A DNA stretch of 18,001 nt, taken from the NCBI GenBank assembly GCA_023436525.1, contig JAEZIW010000219.1:1-18001 (forward strand), read 5' to 3'. The stretch's first letter is position 1. Each line of letters starts with the position of its first letter. Below the pieces are notes generated by a model. The model was not told where the DNA came from. It did no database searches and saw only the letters and a program-made list of their open reading frames with translations. The position numbers and the translations under genes were made by a program. Source of the stretch: Bacillota bacterium (lineage in GTDB: Bacteria; Bacillota; Clostridia; Christensenellales; SZUA-584). Shown piece after piece: positions 1-7,923 of the stretch.

Positions 1-2
1 AT

Positions 3-293
3 GGCAGCGGCAAGACGGCGAGCTGCACCGTGAATGTCACGCCGATTTACACGACAGGCATTAAGCTCTCGAAGGCGGTGCTCAGCTTGAAAACCGGCAA
101 GTCGAGTTCGCTGAAGGCCACGGTTATGCCGAAGAACACCGATTTTAAGACGGTGACGTGGGCGAGCAGCAATCCGGCTGTGGTGACGGTGGATGCCAAG
201 GGCAAGCTCAAGGCGATTGCGCCGGGCACGGCTGTGATTACGGCGACCACGAGCGGCGGGCAGATTGCATCGTGCACGGTGACGGTGAGCTAA
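3..293 (+). CDS. Bacterial Ig-like (Big_2) domain protein, 3' end
   Basis: Only the C-terminal 96 residues lie in the window; the open frame runs in from the left edge (first whole codon at base 3), so the start is missing. The visible part has the tail of one Ig-like repeat (ending SCTVNVTP) and one complete repeat of about 80 residues with the group-2 pattern: ...LKTGKSSSLKATVMP...VTWASSNPAVVTVDAKGKLKAIAPGTAVITATT...SCTVTVS. Such repeats form beta-sandwich modules in secreted or cell-surface proteins of Clostridia and serve adhesion or spacing. No anchor motif follows the last repeat, so any anchoring or catalytic part must lie upstream. Codon use is GC-rich like the backbone operon. The family call is firm; the role of the whole protein cannot be judged from this piece. 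Confidence 0.85.
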   Translation, partial: GSGKTASCTVNVTPIYTTGIKLSKAVLSLKTGKSSSLKATVMPKNTDFKTVTWASSNPAVVTVDAKGKLKAIAPGTAVITATTSGGQIASCTVTVS

Positions 294-322
294 GCTAAGC
301 CTAGGTTAATAGAAAGAAGCAT

Positions 323-364
323 AAGCGGCATCTCGCGGAGGAAAAGCGGGGTGCCGCTTTTTTT
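323..364 (+). terminator. Intrinsic terminator of the Big_2 gene
   Basis: An 8-bp perfect stem (323-330 with 352-359, AAGCGGCA/TGCCGCTT) encloses a 21-nt loop and is followed by a T run to 364. It lies 30 bp after the Big_2 stop codon and isolates that gene from the AT-rich cassette. Confidence 0.8.
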
Positions 365-385
365 GTGGGAGGAATGGGAAGGCGT

Positions 386-453
386 GTGGGTATTTATGCT
401 ATAAATGAAGGAATTTGCGGAAAAAGGGCGAATAATGACAAGGAGTAGATTTC
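386..453 (+). repeat. L1: left-boundary repeat, copy 1
   Basis: This stretch matches 16429-16494 at about 61 of 68 aligned positions, same strand, with two 1-nt gaps. It starts GTGGGTATTTAT and includes the unbroken block GGAAAAAGGGCGAATAATG. In copy 1 it holds a perfect inverted repeat, ATTTAT-gct-ATAAAT (392-406). Both copies lie immediately left of an AT-rich gene island and just upstream of its first gene. It carries a possible SD-start pair (AAGGG, then ATG at 435), but the better start for the following gene is at 498. It could be a shared leader or regulatory segment, a recombination site, or a duplication scar; the sequence does not decide. Confidence 0.8.
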
Positions 454-497
454 ACACAGCAAAAAGAATTTTACCTAACCAAAAAGGAGTCCCTAAA

Positions 498-2089
498 ATG
501 GAAGAAACCGAACTTTTCGATACAGAGCTTGAAAATGAAGAAACCGAACTTTCCGATACAGAGCTTGAAAATGAAGAAAATAAATTTGCATACGGATATA
601 TTATTGAAGTTCTTACAACGGGTTTATATCCTAATAAATTCGATGTTATTAGAGAATACATACAAAATGGATATGATGCAATTTGCGAATATAATACAAG
701 CTATGGTTCAACAGAAGATTTAAATATACAGCTAAAAATAGAAGGAAAATCAATCTTTATATATGACAACGGAATCGGGATGAATAGAGAAGCAATTATT
801 AATTGCAGAAAAATAGGTTTTCGAGGAAAAAAATGCCCGAAAATGCAGGTTTTCGAGGTATCGGAAAGTTAGCGGGAATATCAGTATCAGAGAGATTAAT
901 AATTACATCTAAACAAAAGGGGTCCAACGAAAAACACGTTTTGGTTTTTAATGCATTTGATCTATTAAGCACAATAACTAGAAATAAGGCTGAAGGTAAT
1001 AATATTTTATTAGAGAGTCTTATGCTTCAACACACAGAATTGCGAAAAGATATAGATAGCGACATTGATAATCATTATACGCTTGTTGAGTTAAATAATA
1101 TTTTACCTAATTCGATATGTTTACTTGATGAAGAATCAGTAAAAGAGTATATCGGAAATAATTGTCCTGTGAAATTTGATCCGGCATTCACATATTCTGA
1201 AAAAATAAATAATAAATTATCAGAAAATGTTAATACCTATTTCCCAATAGAGATTTCCGTTAATGAATCGAACGTGTATAAGCCATTTACAAACGAATGT
1301 AAAGAACCTGATTTTAAACCCATCTATGACGAAGGTGAAGAACCTATCGCATACTGCTGGTATTGTGAAAATAAAAATAGTTGTCAATATGAAGATGAAA
1401 AATGTTCTGGACTAACATATTATTTAAAAGGCTTTAGAATTGGGGATCGTCATCTACCAAGGCAAACTTTATGGACTAGCTCACCAGAATTATCATTTTG
1501 GTTTTGGGGAGAAATCCATATTTGTACAGATGTTTTAATTCCATCTTCAGACAGGAGTAATTTTGAACACAATGATGAACGAGAGGATTTCTATAAACAA
1601 GCAAAAGCTATTTCAAAAGATTTGAATAGGATAGCGAGACGTTCTTCAACAATACATTCAGCTATTGTTAAAACTGAAGATAGCATAGATAAAATTAATA
1701 TTGTAACAAATTCAATACAAGACGGAAATACACTACCTCAAGAATTAAGGCGAGAAAAATTATTTAATGTATTTGAGGCATTGAATACAATAAAGAAACG
1801 CAAAGGGGATCTTCCTAGCAAAGAGTACCAAGAAAGAGCAGAGCAAGCCTTAAGTAAAGCAAGCATGTTAATTGACATCCTTGATCCAAGTAAAAAAGAG
1901 ATCAATGAAAACCCTACCGAGGAGCCTTTTTATAATATTAAAGAAGAACTGTCTCTTTCTGCTGATGCATGCCAAGTATATGATACCATTATTCAATACT
2001 TGAAAGACGAGTTTTCTACTAATCAAGGATTGCTTGAAAAAATAATAATAAGAATTCACGATCGCTTAAAACAAAATTTTCTTAAGTAG
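498..2089 (+). CDS. GHKL/HSP90-like ATPase, read through a -1 frameshift at 827-833
   Basis: Two overlapping frames together encode one ATPase of about 530 residues. Frame 1 runs from 498 (SD AAGGAG at 484-489, 8 nt spacing) to a stop at 870-872. It contains the Bergerat-fold N box (E53, N57, D60 in REYIQNGYDAI) and the G1 box (D90-N-G-I-G94). The rest lies in the -1 frame from 833 to 2089 and opens with the G2 box, GFRGIGKLAG (residues 118-127). The frames join on the heptamer A-AAA-AAA, which gives a natural family-like sequence across the join. Downstream are a Cys cluster (C287-x2-C290-x5-C296-x6-C303, possibly zinc-binding) and an HSP90-like segment with LIPSSDRSNFE. The N-terminus is acidic with a 12-residue tandem repeat. 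HSP90-like ATPases of this type occur in bacterial defence loci. It is the first gene of a three-gene AT-rich cassette. If the shift is not programmed, the gene is either disrupted or carries a one-base sequencing error. Confidence 0.75.
501..572 (+). repeat. Tandem 36-bp duplication in the ATPase N-terminus
   Basis: Two adjacent 36-bp units (501-536 and 537-572) differ at one base and encode EETELFDTELEN and EETELSDTELEN. The near identity points to a recent in-frame duplication in an acidic N-terminal tail ahead of the ATPase domain. Confidence 0.9.
823..835 (+). promoter_or_regulatory. Slippery A7 run with overlapping internal SD-ATG
   Basis: The seven A residues at 827-833 are read in frame 0 as GGA AAA AAA TGC, i.e. 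exactly A-AAA-AAA, a classical bacterial -1 slippery heptamer. Slipping back one base gives AAA AAA ATG CCC GAA and restores the ATPase. The same bases form a ribosome-binding site: GAGG at 823-826, 6 nt, then ATG at 833 in the downstream frame. The site could therefore give frameshifting, internal initiation, or phase variation by slippage. A base-calling error in the run (7 instead of 8 A) is the simplest alternative. Confidence 0.6.
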
Positions 2090-2098
2090 TACATAAAT

Positions 2099-2950
2099 AT
2101 GAATGAAATATTTTCCACAAACAAAGAGTGTATTAGAAAACTGGATTTAATATTTATAGATAGAATCTATAAATCAACCAAGAATAGCTTGGTTTATTTT
2201 GGTTTACCCTCTCAAGAAATGGGCGACGTGCTGCTATGGAAAGATTATTTAAAAACTATCCTTGCTGTTGAGTATGGAGATTTTAGAGAAGACAATACCT
2301 ATATAAGACAACATAATTTAATGCTCACCGCTTTTAAAAACGGAATCGTTAACAAACTTGTTTTGTACCGGGGCGATATTGATGATATTATTCTTCAAGA
2401 AAATGATACGCAAGGAGTGAGATTAAATTTACCACTAGATTTAATAAATTTGGATTATTCTAGCGGATTCATTAGAAATGATATTAAGAGATTAGAAGCA
2501 ATAAAGAAAATTTTTAGGTACCAAAAAACACGTTCAAAATCAGAGTTCATAATGTTTATCTCAGTTAACCTTAAGCATGACCCTGCTATATTAAGACAGT
2601 ATTTTTCTAAAGCTAGAGAGCAGGCAGAAACTGCGGATCAAGATTTATGCTCGAGAATCGATTCTCTTCTTGACGACTCAATATCCTCAGAAATAACTAG
2701 ACTTAAAGTATTTGTGTTATCAATAATTAAGAGTTATTCGGCATTAGAAAACTATTTATGCGCAATGAATAAGCCCATTTTTTATTTAGGAAATAGGGAT
2801 ACCCCGATGTTACATTTTTCTTTTCATTTTAGGTTGTCTTCTGTACCAATATCTCCTCCTGTAAATAAGGATATACTTAAAGTCTGTATTGATAAAGCGA
2901 TCTTGGTAATAGAGAATGGTGAATTAAATGAAACGCCATATTGCGATTGA
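2099..2950 (+). CDS. Unrecognised 283-aa cassette protein
   Basis: I do not recognise this family. It begins 9 bp after the ATPase stop, with no strong SD, which fits translational coupling. The protein is soluble, with no signal peptide or membrane helix. Conserved-looking segments are YFGLPSQEMGDVLLW (about residues 33-47), followed closely by LAVEYG; LPLDLINLDYSSGF (about 110-123); and FIMFISVNLKHD (about 150-161). These read as alternating hydrophobic strands of a Rossmann-like alpha/beta core and could be a divergent SAM-methyltransferase fold, but the usual glycine-rich SAM motif is not clear. The second half is helical and charged. Its AT-rich composition matches its neighbours, so it was probably acquired together with the ATPase and the radical-SAM gene. 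No function is proposed. Confidence 0.75.
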   Translation: MNEIFSTNKECIRKLDLIFIDRIYKSTKNSLVYFGLPSQEMGDVLLWKDYLKTILAVEYGDFREDNTYIRQHNLMLTAFKNGIVNKLVLYRGDIDDIILQENDTQGVRLNLPLDLINLDYSSGFIRNDIKRLEAIKKIFRYQKTRSKSEFIMFISVNLKHDPAILRQYFSKAREQAETADQDLCSRIDSLLDDSISSEITRLKVFVLSIIKSYSALENYLCAMNKPIFYLGNRDTPMLHFSFHFRLSSVPISPPVNKDILKVCIDKAILVIENGELNETPYCD

Positions 2951-3001
2951 TCGAACGCTACTTTTATGATATTATCAAGAAAATTATTTTTTGAGGCAAA
3001 T

Positions 3002-4393
3002 ATGGCTAACATATTACTTATAGAACCAGATTATAAAAACAAATATCCCCCAATTGGTTTAATGAAAATTGCTACATATCACAAAATAAAAGGTGATAAT
3101 GTTATATTCTATAAAGGAAAAAATAAAGATATCAAAAATTGTATTTGGGATAGAATTTATATCTCTACTCTTTTTACTTTTTATTGGGATAAAACTGTCG
3201 ATACAATAAAGTATTATTATAACTCAGTAAGGAAAAGCAAAGATATTTTTATTGGTGGGGTTATGGCAACCCTTATGCATGAACAGTTAAGGTGCATTTT
3301 TGATATAACCATTATTCAAGGATTATTAAATGTATCAGGAATACTTGGTGAAGATGAAATTATAGTAGATACATTACCCGCTGATTATTCTATTATAGAC
3401 CAAAACATTAATACAGATTTAAATTATAATTACCCAACAAGTGATTCTTACATTGTTTATGCAACCCGGGGGTGTATTAGGAAATGCAAATTCTGCGCAG
3501 TTCCAATACTTGAGCCACAATTTGATGGTTATATTGATATCAAGCAACAAGTTGATTATATTAAAAATAATTTTGGAGAAAAAAAGAATCTTCTTCTTTT
3601 AGATAATAACGTTTTGGCGTCGAAAAGTTTCGAAAAAATAATAGATGATATTAAATTATTGAAATTTCATAAAGGCTCATACTTTGAATACAATAATGGA
3701 AATAAAATAATTAAGGCAAAAAGAAGTGTTGACTTTAACCAAGGTATTGATGCACGACTTTTAACAAGTAAAAAATGCGAATTGCTTTCATCTATAGCTA
3801 TTGATCCTTTGAGGATAGCTTTTGACCACGTTGATAAAAAGTTCGTGAATTTATATATTGAAAAAGTTAGAATGGCTGCTGAATTTGGAATTAAAAATTT
3901 GTCTAATTATATTTTGTTTAACTTTAATGACAAACCTGAAGACTTATATTATCGTTTGGAGATAAATATAAAGTTAAATAATGAGTTCAAGAAAAAGGGT
4001 ATGTCTACAAGGATATGGTCTTTTCCAATGAAATACTGTCCGATTTTCGGTGAAAATTGTACAAACAGACGTTTCATTGGACCATCTTGGAATAAAAAAT
4101 ATTTGCGAGCTATTCAATGCATATTAAATGCTACTCATGGAGTTGTGGGTCATAATGCAGAGTTTTTTTATAAAGCTTTTGGAGCAAATATTGAAGAGTT
4201 CTTCTATATTCTATCAATGCCAGAGGAATATATTATGAATAGAAAAGAACATGAAAGCGACGGGTCAGTTTTATTATGGAAACAATCTTTCGACTTAAAT
4301 TCTATAGAGAATTCAAGAATAATTGACATAATAAAGAATAATGAATTTAACAGCGATAACATCTCAAATTTGCTTGAGTTCTATAGAGTATAA
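3002..4393 (+). CDS. Radical SAM protein with N-terminal B12-binding-like domain
   Basis: I start this 463-aa protein at 3002 because GAGG (2993-2996) lies 5 nt upstream and MANILLIEPDYKNKYPPIGL is the usual opening of a cobalamin-binding-type Rossmann domain. An in-frame ATG at 2966 lacks such a site. Residues 1 to ~140 are that domain, but I see no DxHxxG motif, so cobalamin may not be bound base-off. The radical-SAM [4Fe-4S] motif is C158-x3-C162-x2-C165 (RGCIRKCKFCAVP). Further on are FNQGIDARLL, LRIAFDHVDKKF, SFPMKYCP and ATHGVVGHNAEFF, which I associate from memory with uncharacterised radical-SAM proteins in phages and accessory islands. The substrate is unknown; a nucleotide or macromolecule is an open guess. 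It is the last gene of the cassette and is followed by a terminator at 4431-4456. Confidence 0.85.
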   Translation: MANILLIEPDYKNKYPPIGLMKIATYHKIKGDNVIFYKGKNKDIKNCIWDRIYISTLFTFYWDKTVDTIKYYYNSVRKSKDIFIGGVMATLMHEQLRCIFDITIIQGLLNVSGILGEDEIIVDTLPADYSIIDQNINTDLNYNYPTSDSYIVYATRGCIRKCKFCAVPILEPQFDGYIDIKQQVDYIKNNFGEKKNLLLLDNNVLASKSFEKIIDDIKLLKFHKGSYFEYNNGNKIIKAKRSVDFNQGIDARLLTSKKCELLSSIAIDPLRIAFDHVDKKFVNLYIEKVRMAAEFGIKNLSNYILFNFNDKPEDLYYRLEINIKLNNEFKKKGMSTRIWSFPMKYCPIFGENCTNRRFIGPSWNKKYLRAIQCILNATHGVVGHNAEFFYKAFGANIEEFFYILSMPEEYIMNRKEHESDGSVLLWKQSFDLNSIENSRIIDIIKNNEFNSDNISNLLEFYRV

Positions 4394-4430
4394 TACAGAA
4401 ACTACTTATATAATACCTTAATTACCATAA

Positions 4431-4456
4431 AAACAGCGCCTCTCCCGGCGCTGTTT
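4431..4456. terminator. Bidirectional terminator between convergent genes
   Basis: A perfect 10-bp stem (4431-4440 with 4447-4456, AAACAGCGCC/GGCGCTGTTT) has a 6-nt loop. T-rich sequence follows on the + strand, and an A run precedes it and serves as the U tract for the - strand. It lies between the radical-SAM gene (+) and ridA (-) and can end both transcripts. Confidence 0.9.
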
Positions 4457-4492
4457 CTTTTCCCCAATATATATCCAATTGACTGAGATCAA

Positions 4493-4888
4493 TTAGGCTC
4501 CTATCACCGCATCCATCTCTATCTCTATCACCTGCGTCGGCCTGTTCAGCGCGCTCGTCCCCACCATGGTAAACAGCGGCTTAATCTCCTTAAAAATCTC
4601 ACTGTAAGCCCTGCACGCCTCTGCCCCCTTGGTGATATCCGTGATGTACGCCTTTATCTTCACCACATCTTCCTTTTTCGCGCCCGCCTGTTCCAGCAGC
4701 TTCACCTGCTTTTCCAGCACATACTTCGTTTGCAGATACGCATCGTACTCGCCATACACGCTGCCGTCCGGCTGAACGGAGGTGGTTCCGCCCACAAATA
4801 CAAACGGCCCTGTTTTCACCATGCGGCTGTAGCCCACTTTCTCCTCCAGCGGCGCGCCGCTCGAATAATTCGTTCTTGATAAATCCAT
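4493..4888 (-). CDS. ridA: RidA family enamine/imine deaminase
   Basis: RidA (YjgF/YER057c/UK114 family) proteins hydrolyse reactive enamines and imines, such as those released by PLP enzymes or amino-acid oxidases, to keto acids and ammonia. The 131-aa product has the family size, FVFVGGTTSVQPDGSVYG near the start, and the end PLFTMVGTSALNRPTQVIEIEMDA. The signature arginine of the usual GRPAR-type pocket appears as NRPTQVIEIE. I start at 4888 because AAGGAG (4894-4899) is 5 nt upstream; an in-frame GTG at 4903 lacks such a site. The SD begins just after the stop of the DAO-type oxidase, so it is the last gene of that operon. This fits removal of the imine made by the oxidase. Bases 4507-4587 recur at 17620-17700. 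Confidence 0.92.
   Translation of the reverse strand: MDLSRTNYSSGAPLEEKVGYSRMVKTGPFVFVGGTTSVQPDGSVYGEYDAYLQTKYVLEKQVKLLEQAGAKKEDVVKIKAYITDITKGAEACRAYSEIFKEIKPLFTMVGTSALNRPTQVIEIEMDAVIGA
4507..4587. repeat. R1: ridA 3' segment repeated at 17620-17700
   Basis: These 81 bp inside the 3' part of ridA match 17620-17700 with 3 mismatches, as direct repeats 13.1 kb apart. Similarity stops sharply on both sides, five codons (including the stop) before the end of ridA on the left. In both places the segment lies just right of an AT-rich island. Confidence 0.92.
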
Positions 4889-4899
4889 GCTATCTCCTT

Positions 4900-6024
4900 T
4901 CACGCTTTCGCCTTAAACCGGTCATACCCAAACGCTTGCAGACTCAGCACCGGCTCTTCCCCCGCCGCCAGCTGCGATAATAGCAGCCCCACCGTCGGCG
5001 ATATGCCAAACCCGTGCCCCGTAAACCCGGCCGCCACAATCAGCCCCGGCACCTCATCCACCGGGCTGATCACCGGCACATGGTCCGCGCAGTCGTCTAT
5101 CCACCCCGCCCACGTGCGCACAATCTTCACGCCCGCAAGACCCGGAAAATACTTGATGATGCCCCGGCATATGCTGGGTGCCGTGAACGATGTCGTCATG
5201 GTGCTCTGTGGGTTGGTGGTAAACTCGTCGATGCCGCTCGAGCCGCCGAACACGAACGAGCCGTGCTTGCTCTGGTGCCCGTAGAAATCCGCCTCAGCTG
5301 TGCCGAGCATCTGGTCAAACATCCGCGGCTGCATCTCGGTCACCAGCGCCTCCAGCATCACCTTTTTCATCGGTATGTCGATGCCCACCGTATTCGCAAT
5401 CGCGCGCGAATCGTACCCCGCCGCGAGTATCACGGTATCCGCCTCATACACGCCCGCGTCGGTGATCACCTGACGGAGCCTGCCTTTGATCTTTTTAAGG
5501 CCGATCACACCCTCGCCCGTGATAAACCGCGCGCCCAGCTCCCGCGCGCGCTTGTAAAACCCGAGCGTTGCGGTCATCGGGTTCGCGTGGCCGTCCGTGG
5601 GGCACCAGCTCGCGCCGATCACCTCATCGCTCATATACGGGCATATCGCGCGCGCCTCATCGCCGCTCACCATCCGCACATCCAGCCCGCCCGCCGCACT
5701 CGCGCTCACCAGCTTCTCGAGGATGGCGATGTGCTGCGGCGTTTTGCCGAGCCGCAAATTGCCCTGCTGGCAGTATTCCACATCGGTGCCCAGCTCGTCA
5801 CTCAGACCCGGCCAAAGGTGCCGCACGCCGTACATCGCAAGCGGCAGCTCACGGCTGTCGCGCGCGCTCTGGCGCACACCGCCGCCGTTGCGGGACGACC
5901 CGCCAAAGCCGATCTCACATCTTTCTATCACAAGGCTCTTCAAGCCTTTTTTGGCTGAATAATAGGCCGCCGCGCACCCGATGATGCCGCCGCCGATAAT
6001 AATCACGTCCGCCTGCTTACTCAT
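4900..6024 (-). CDS. DAO-family FAD-dependent amine/amino-acid oxidoreductase
   Basis: The 374-aa protein belongs to the D-amino-acid oxidase-like flavoprotein family, which oxidises the C-N bond of amino acids or secondary amines to an imine. The N-terminus has the FAD Rossmann motif (VIIIGGGIIGCAAAYYSAKKG) with the second acidic residue at VIER, then the FGGSSRNGGGVRQSARD segment typical of HcnC, opine-oxidase B and sarcosine-oxidase beta subunits. The C-terminal VAAGFTGHGFGISPTVG also fits. It has a good SD (GAGGTG, 7 nt) and overlaps the BFD-like gene by 8 bp. Next to a [2Fe-2S] protein, an FAD/NAD subunit and a BFD-like protein, it is most likely the catalytic subunit of a multi-subunit dehydrogenase and not an O2-using oxidase. 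Its substrate could be N-alkylglutamate, an opine, proline or a related amine; the sequence does not say. Confidence 0.88.
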   Translation of the reverse strand: MSKQADVIIIGGGIIGCAAAYYSAKKGLKSLVIERCEIGFGGSSRNGGGVRQSARDSRELPLAMYGVRHLWPGLSDELGTDVEYCQQGNLRLGKTPQHIAILEKLVSASAAGGLDVRMVSGDEARAICPYMSDEVIGASWCPTDGHANPMTATLGFYKRARELGARFITGEGVIGLKKIKGRLRQVITDAGVYEADTVILAAGYDSRAIANTVGIDIPMKKVMLEALVTEMQPRMFDQMLGTAEADFYGHQSKHGSFVFGGSSGIDEFTTNPQSTMTTSFTAPSICRGIIKYFPGLAGVKIVRTWAGWIDDCADHVPVISPVDEVPGLIVAAGFTGHGFGISPTVGLLLSQLAAGEEPVLSLQAFGYDRFKAKA

Positions 6025-6334
6025 TGCCGTTCACCTCGTTTGCGTACACGCTCATCTCCACAGGCCGCGCGGGTGTTCTCGGCGTGGCATAGCTCAAAGC
6101 TTCAGGGCGTATGCCCAGCTCCCGCGCCACAATACCGCGCACGAGACTGCCGCAGGTTTGCCCCTGACACAGCCCCATGCCCGCGCGCAGATACCGCCGT
6201 ATTTCGGGCAGCGTGCGCATGCCGTCGTGCACCGCCCGGCGTATTTCACCGCGCGTGATCTCCTCGCACCGGCAGATGATCATGTCGTCGCCGTCTCGCG
6301 GCTCAAACGCCTGCTGCAAATCGTCTCTGGTCAT
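6017..6334 (-). CDS. BFD-like [2Fe-2S] protein, dehydrogenase subunit
   Basis: A 105-aa protein with the bacterioferritin-associated-ferredoxin-like cluster motif: MIICRCEEITRGEI (C-x-C) and MGLCQGQTCG (C-x4-C), spaced as in the C-terminal domain of HcnB and opine-oxidase A subunits. It should bind one [2Fe-2S] cluster and relay electrons between flavin subunits. The start overlaps the stop of the upstream FAD/NAD gene by ATGA, and its own end overlaps the DAO-type gene by 8 bp, so translation is coupled and stoichiometric assembly is likely. In HcnB-type enzymes this module is fused to the FAD/NAD domain; here it is a separate gene. Confidence 0.88.
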   Translation of the reverse strand: MTRDDLQQAFEPRDGDDMIICRCEEITRGEIRRAVHDGMRTLPEIRRYLRAGMGLCQGQTCGSLVRGIVARELGIRPEALSYATPRTPARPVEMSVYANEVNGNE

Positions 6335-7923
6335 GCCGCGCCTCCTTTGAAAAACCGGGCCTTGCCCGCCATGTCAGCGGGTACGCGCATCGTCAGCAGC
6401 GCCGTCGCGTCAAAGCTTTTGGGCGCCTTGAGGCTGATCACTTCCGCCTCACAAACCGCCGTGCCGCTCCGGTCGAGCGCGGTGCCCGCGTCACCCGCCT
6501 CCGGGTACGGGAAGAACTCGTATGGTATCGTGACGCTCGCATACCCGTTGCCGATATCCTCGTCCACCAGAAATATCGCCTGACCGGGGCACACCGCGAC
6601 ACATTGGCCGCAGCCGCTGCAGTTTGAGTCCGCGTTCATCTGCGGCAGGCTCGTGATGCAGCTGCCCACGGTGATGCAGCCCTTGGGGCACGCATCCTGA
6701 CACGGGTTGCACGGTATGTTCTGTGTGCACTCAATCACCACATGCGCGCCGCCGGTTGCTTGGCCCGCCGCGCACGGGAACGCACACAGCTCCGCTTCCT
6801 CAATGTAGCCCTTGCCGAGCAGCGAGCCGGACAGCGCATAGCCTTCGTCCGTCGTTGTCAAATCGGTGCGGCCCTTGTTTTCGTGGCAGAACATGCCCTG
6901 CCGCAGCCGTGAGAGCGAGCCTTGCAGCTCGTCGTAGATTGTGTTGAATTCGTCCCCGGTCATGTAGCCGCCGGTTTTCGCCGCCGCCGCGCCCGCGATG
7001 CGCCCCTGCACCATCGCGCTGCTCGCTTCTTCGATGCCCGCCACGTCGCCCGCCGCGAAAATGCCCGGCACGGTTGTTTCGCCGCTCGCGTCACAAATAG
7101 GCACCATCCCGCCCTTGAGGCGGCTGTCCTGCATCTCGCAGCCCGCCATGCGCGCCAGCTGGGCCATCGGCGAGAGCCCCACCGCGAGGCAGATTGTATC
7201 CACCTCAATGTGCTTCTCGCTGCCCGCAACCGTCTGCCAGCTGCTATCCACCTCGGCAATCACCGCGCCGGTGACGCACGTATCGCCCTCGGCCCGCACC
7301 ACCGTGTGCGCCATGTAGAACGGCACGCCCGTTCGTGCCACCTTGGCGGCGTGCACGCCGTAGCCGCCCACGCGCGGCGATGCGTCCACCACGGCCACCA
7401 CGTCGCAGCCCGCCTGCTTCAATTGAAAGCTGACCACCAGCCCCACGTTGCCCGAGCCGACCATCAATATCCTTTCACCCGGCTTCACGCCGTGCAGATT
7501 CATCATCGTCTGTGCCGCGCCCGCGCCGATCACGCCGGGCAGCGTCCATCCCTCAAACGGTATCATGTTCTCGCTCGCGCCGGTGGCAATCACGATGCTG
7601 TCGCCCTTGTAATGTTCGATGCGGTCGTCCGTCATCACGGTGATCTCTTTGTTCGCGAACAGGCCCATCACAGTGGCGTTCAGGCGCACGGTCACGTTTA
7701 AGCTCGTCGCTTCTTGAAGCAGCGCTTCGCCGATGCGAAACCCGCGAATCTTGGCCTTGTGCTCCTTGGAGCCGAAGAATTTATGTATCTGCTTGAAAAG
7801 CTGGCCGCCCGGCTTTGCGTTTTCGTCGAACACAATCACGCGCATCCCGGCCTTGGCCGCTTCAATCGCCGCCGACAGACCCGCCGGGCCCGCCCCGATC
7901 ACGATCAGTTCATATCTTTCCAT
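6331..7923 (-). CDS. FAD/NAD(P) oxidoreductase with C-terminal 2x[4Fe-4S] motifs
   Basis: About 530 residues. The N-terminus has an FAD motif (LIVIGAGPAGLSAA, then DENAKPGGQL), the middle has a second dinucleotide motif (ILMVGSGNVGLVVS), and GIFAAGDVAGIEEAS is the second FAD contact. This is the HcnB/opine-oxidase A/sarcosine-oxidase alpha architecture. The C-terminal part adds two ferredoxin motifs, CNPCQDACPKGC and CSGCGQCVAVCP, so it probably holds two [4Fe-4S] clusters that pass electrons to or from NAD(P), ferredoxin or the partner subunits. I prefer the start at 7923 because AAGAGG is 8 nt upstream; ATG at 7929 is too close to that site. It overlaps the upstream [2Fe-2S] gene. The ferredoxin addition fits an anaerobic dehydrogenase. 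A GltD-like role with the glutamate-synthase-like subunits is an alternative, but GltD carries its clusters at the N-terminus. Confidence 0.88.
   Translation of the reverse strand: MERYELIVIGAGPAGLSAAIEAAKAGMRVIVFDENAKPGGQLFKQIHKFFGSKEHKAKIRGFRIGEALLQEATSLNVTVRLNATVMGLFANKEITVMTDDRIEHYKGDSIVIATGASENMIPFEGWTLPGVIGAGAAQTMMNLHGVKPGERILMVGSGNVGLVVSFQLKQAGCDVVAVVDASPRVGGYGVHAAKVARTGVPFYMAHTVVRAEGDTCVTGAVIAEVDSSWQTVAGSEKHIEVDTICLAVGLSPMAQLARMAGCEMQDSRLKGGMVPICDASGETTVPGIFAAGDVAGIEEASSAMVQGRIAGAAAAKTGGYMTGDEFNTIYDELQGSLSRLRQGMFCHENKGRTDLTTTDEGYALSGSLLGKGYIEEAELCAFPCAAGQATGGAHVVIECTQNIPCNPCQDACPKGCITVGSCITSLPQMNADSNCSGCGQCVAVCPGQAIFLVDEDIGNGYASVTIPYEFFPYPEAGDAGTALDRSGTAVCEAEVISLKAPKSFDATALLTMRVPADMAGKARFFKGGAA

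Noticed and set aside
405..497. Upstream starts at 405 or 435 for the ATPase
   Set aside because: They fall in repeat L1. The start at 498 has a much better ribosome-binding site and leads directly into the acidic tail. A start at 435 cannot be fully excluded.
386..4400. Transposon or integron origin of the first island
   Set aside because: No transposase, integrase or terminal inverted repeat is visible in or beside it.
5014..5958. Long + strand open frame opposite the DAO-type gene
   Set aside because: It is a GC-driven antisense shadow: Arg/His/Ala-rich with no domain, while the opposite strand encodes a clear flavoprotein.
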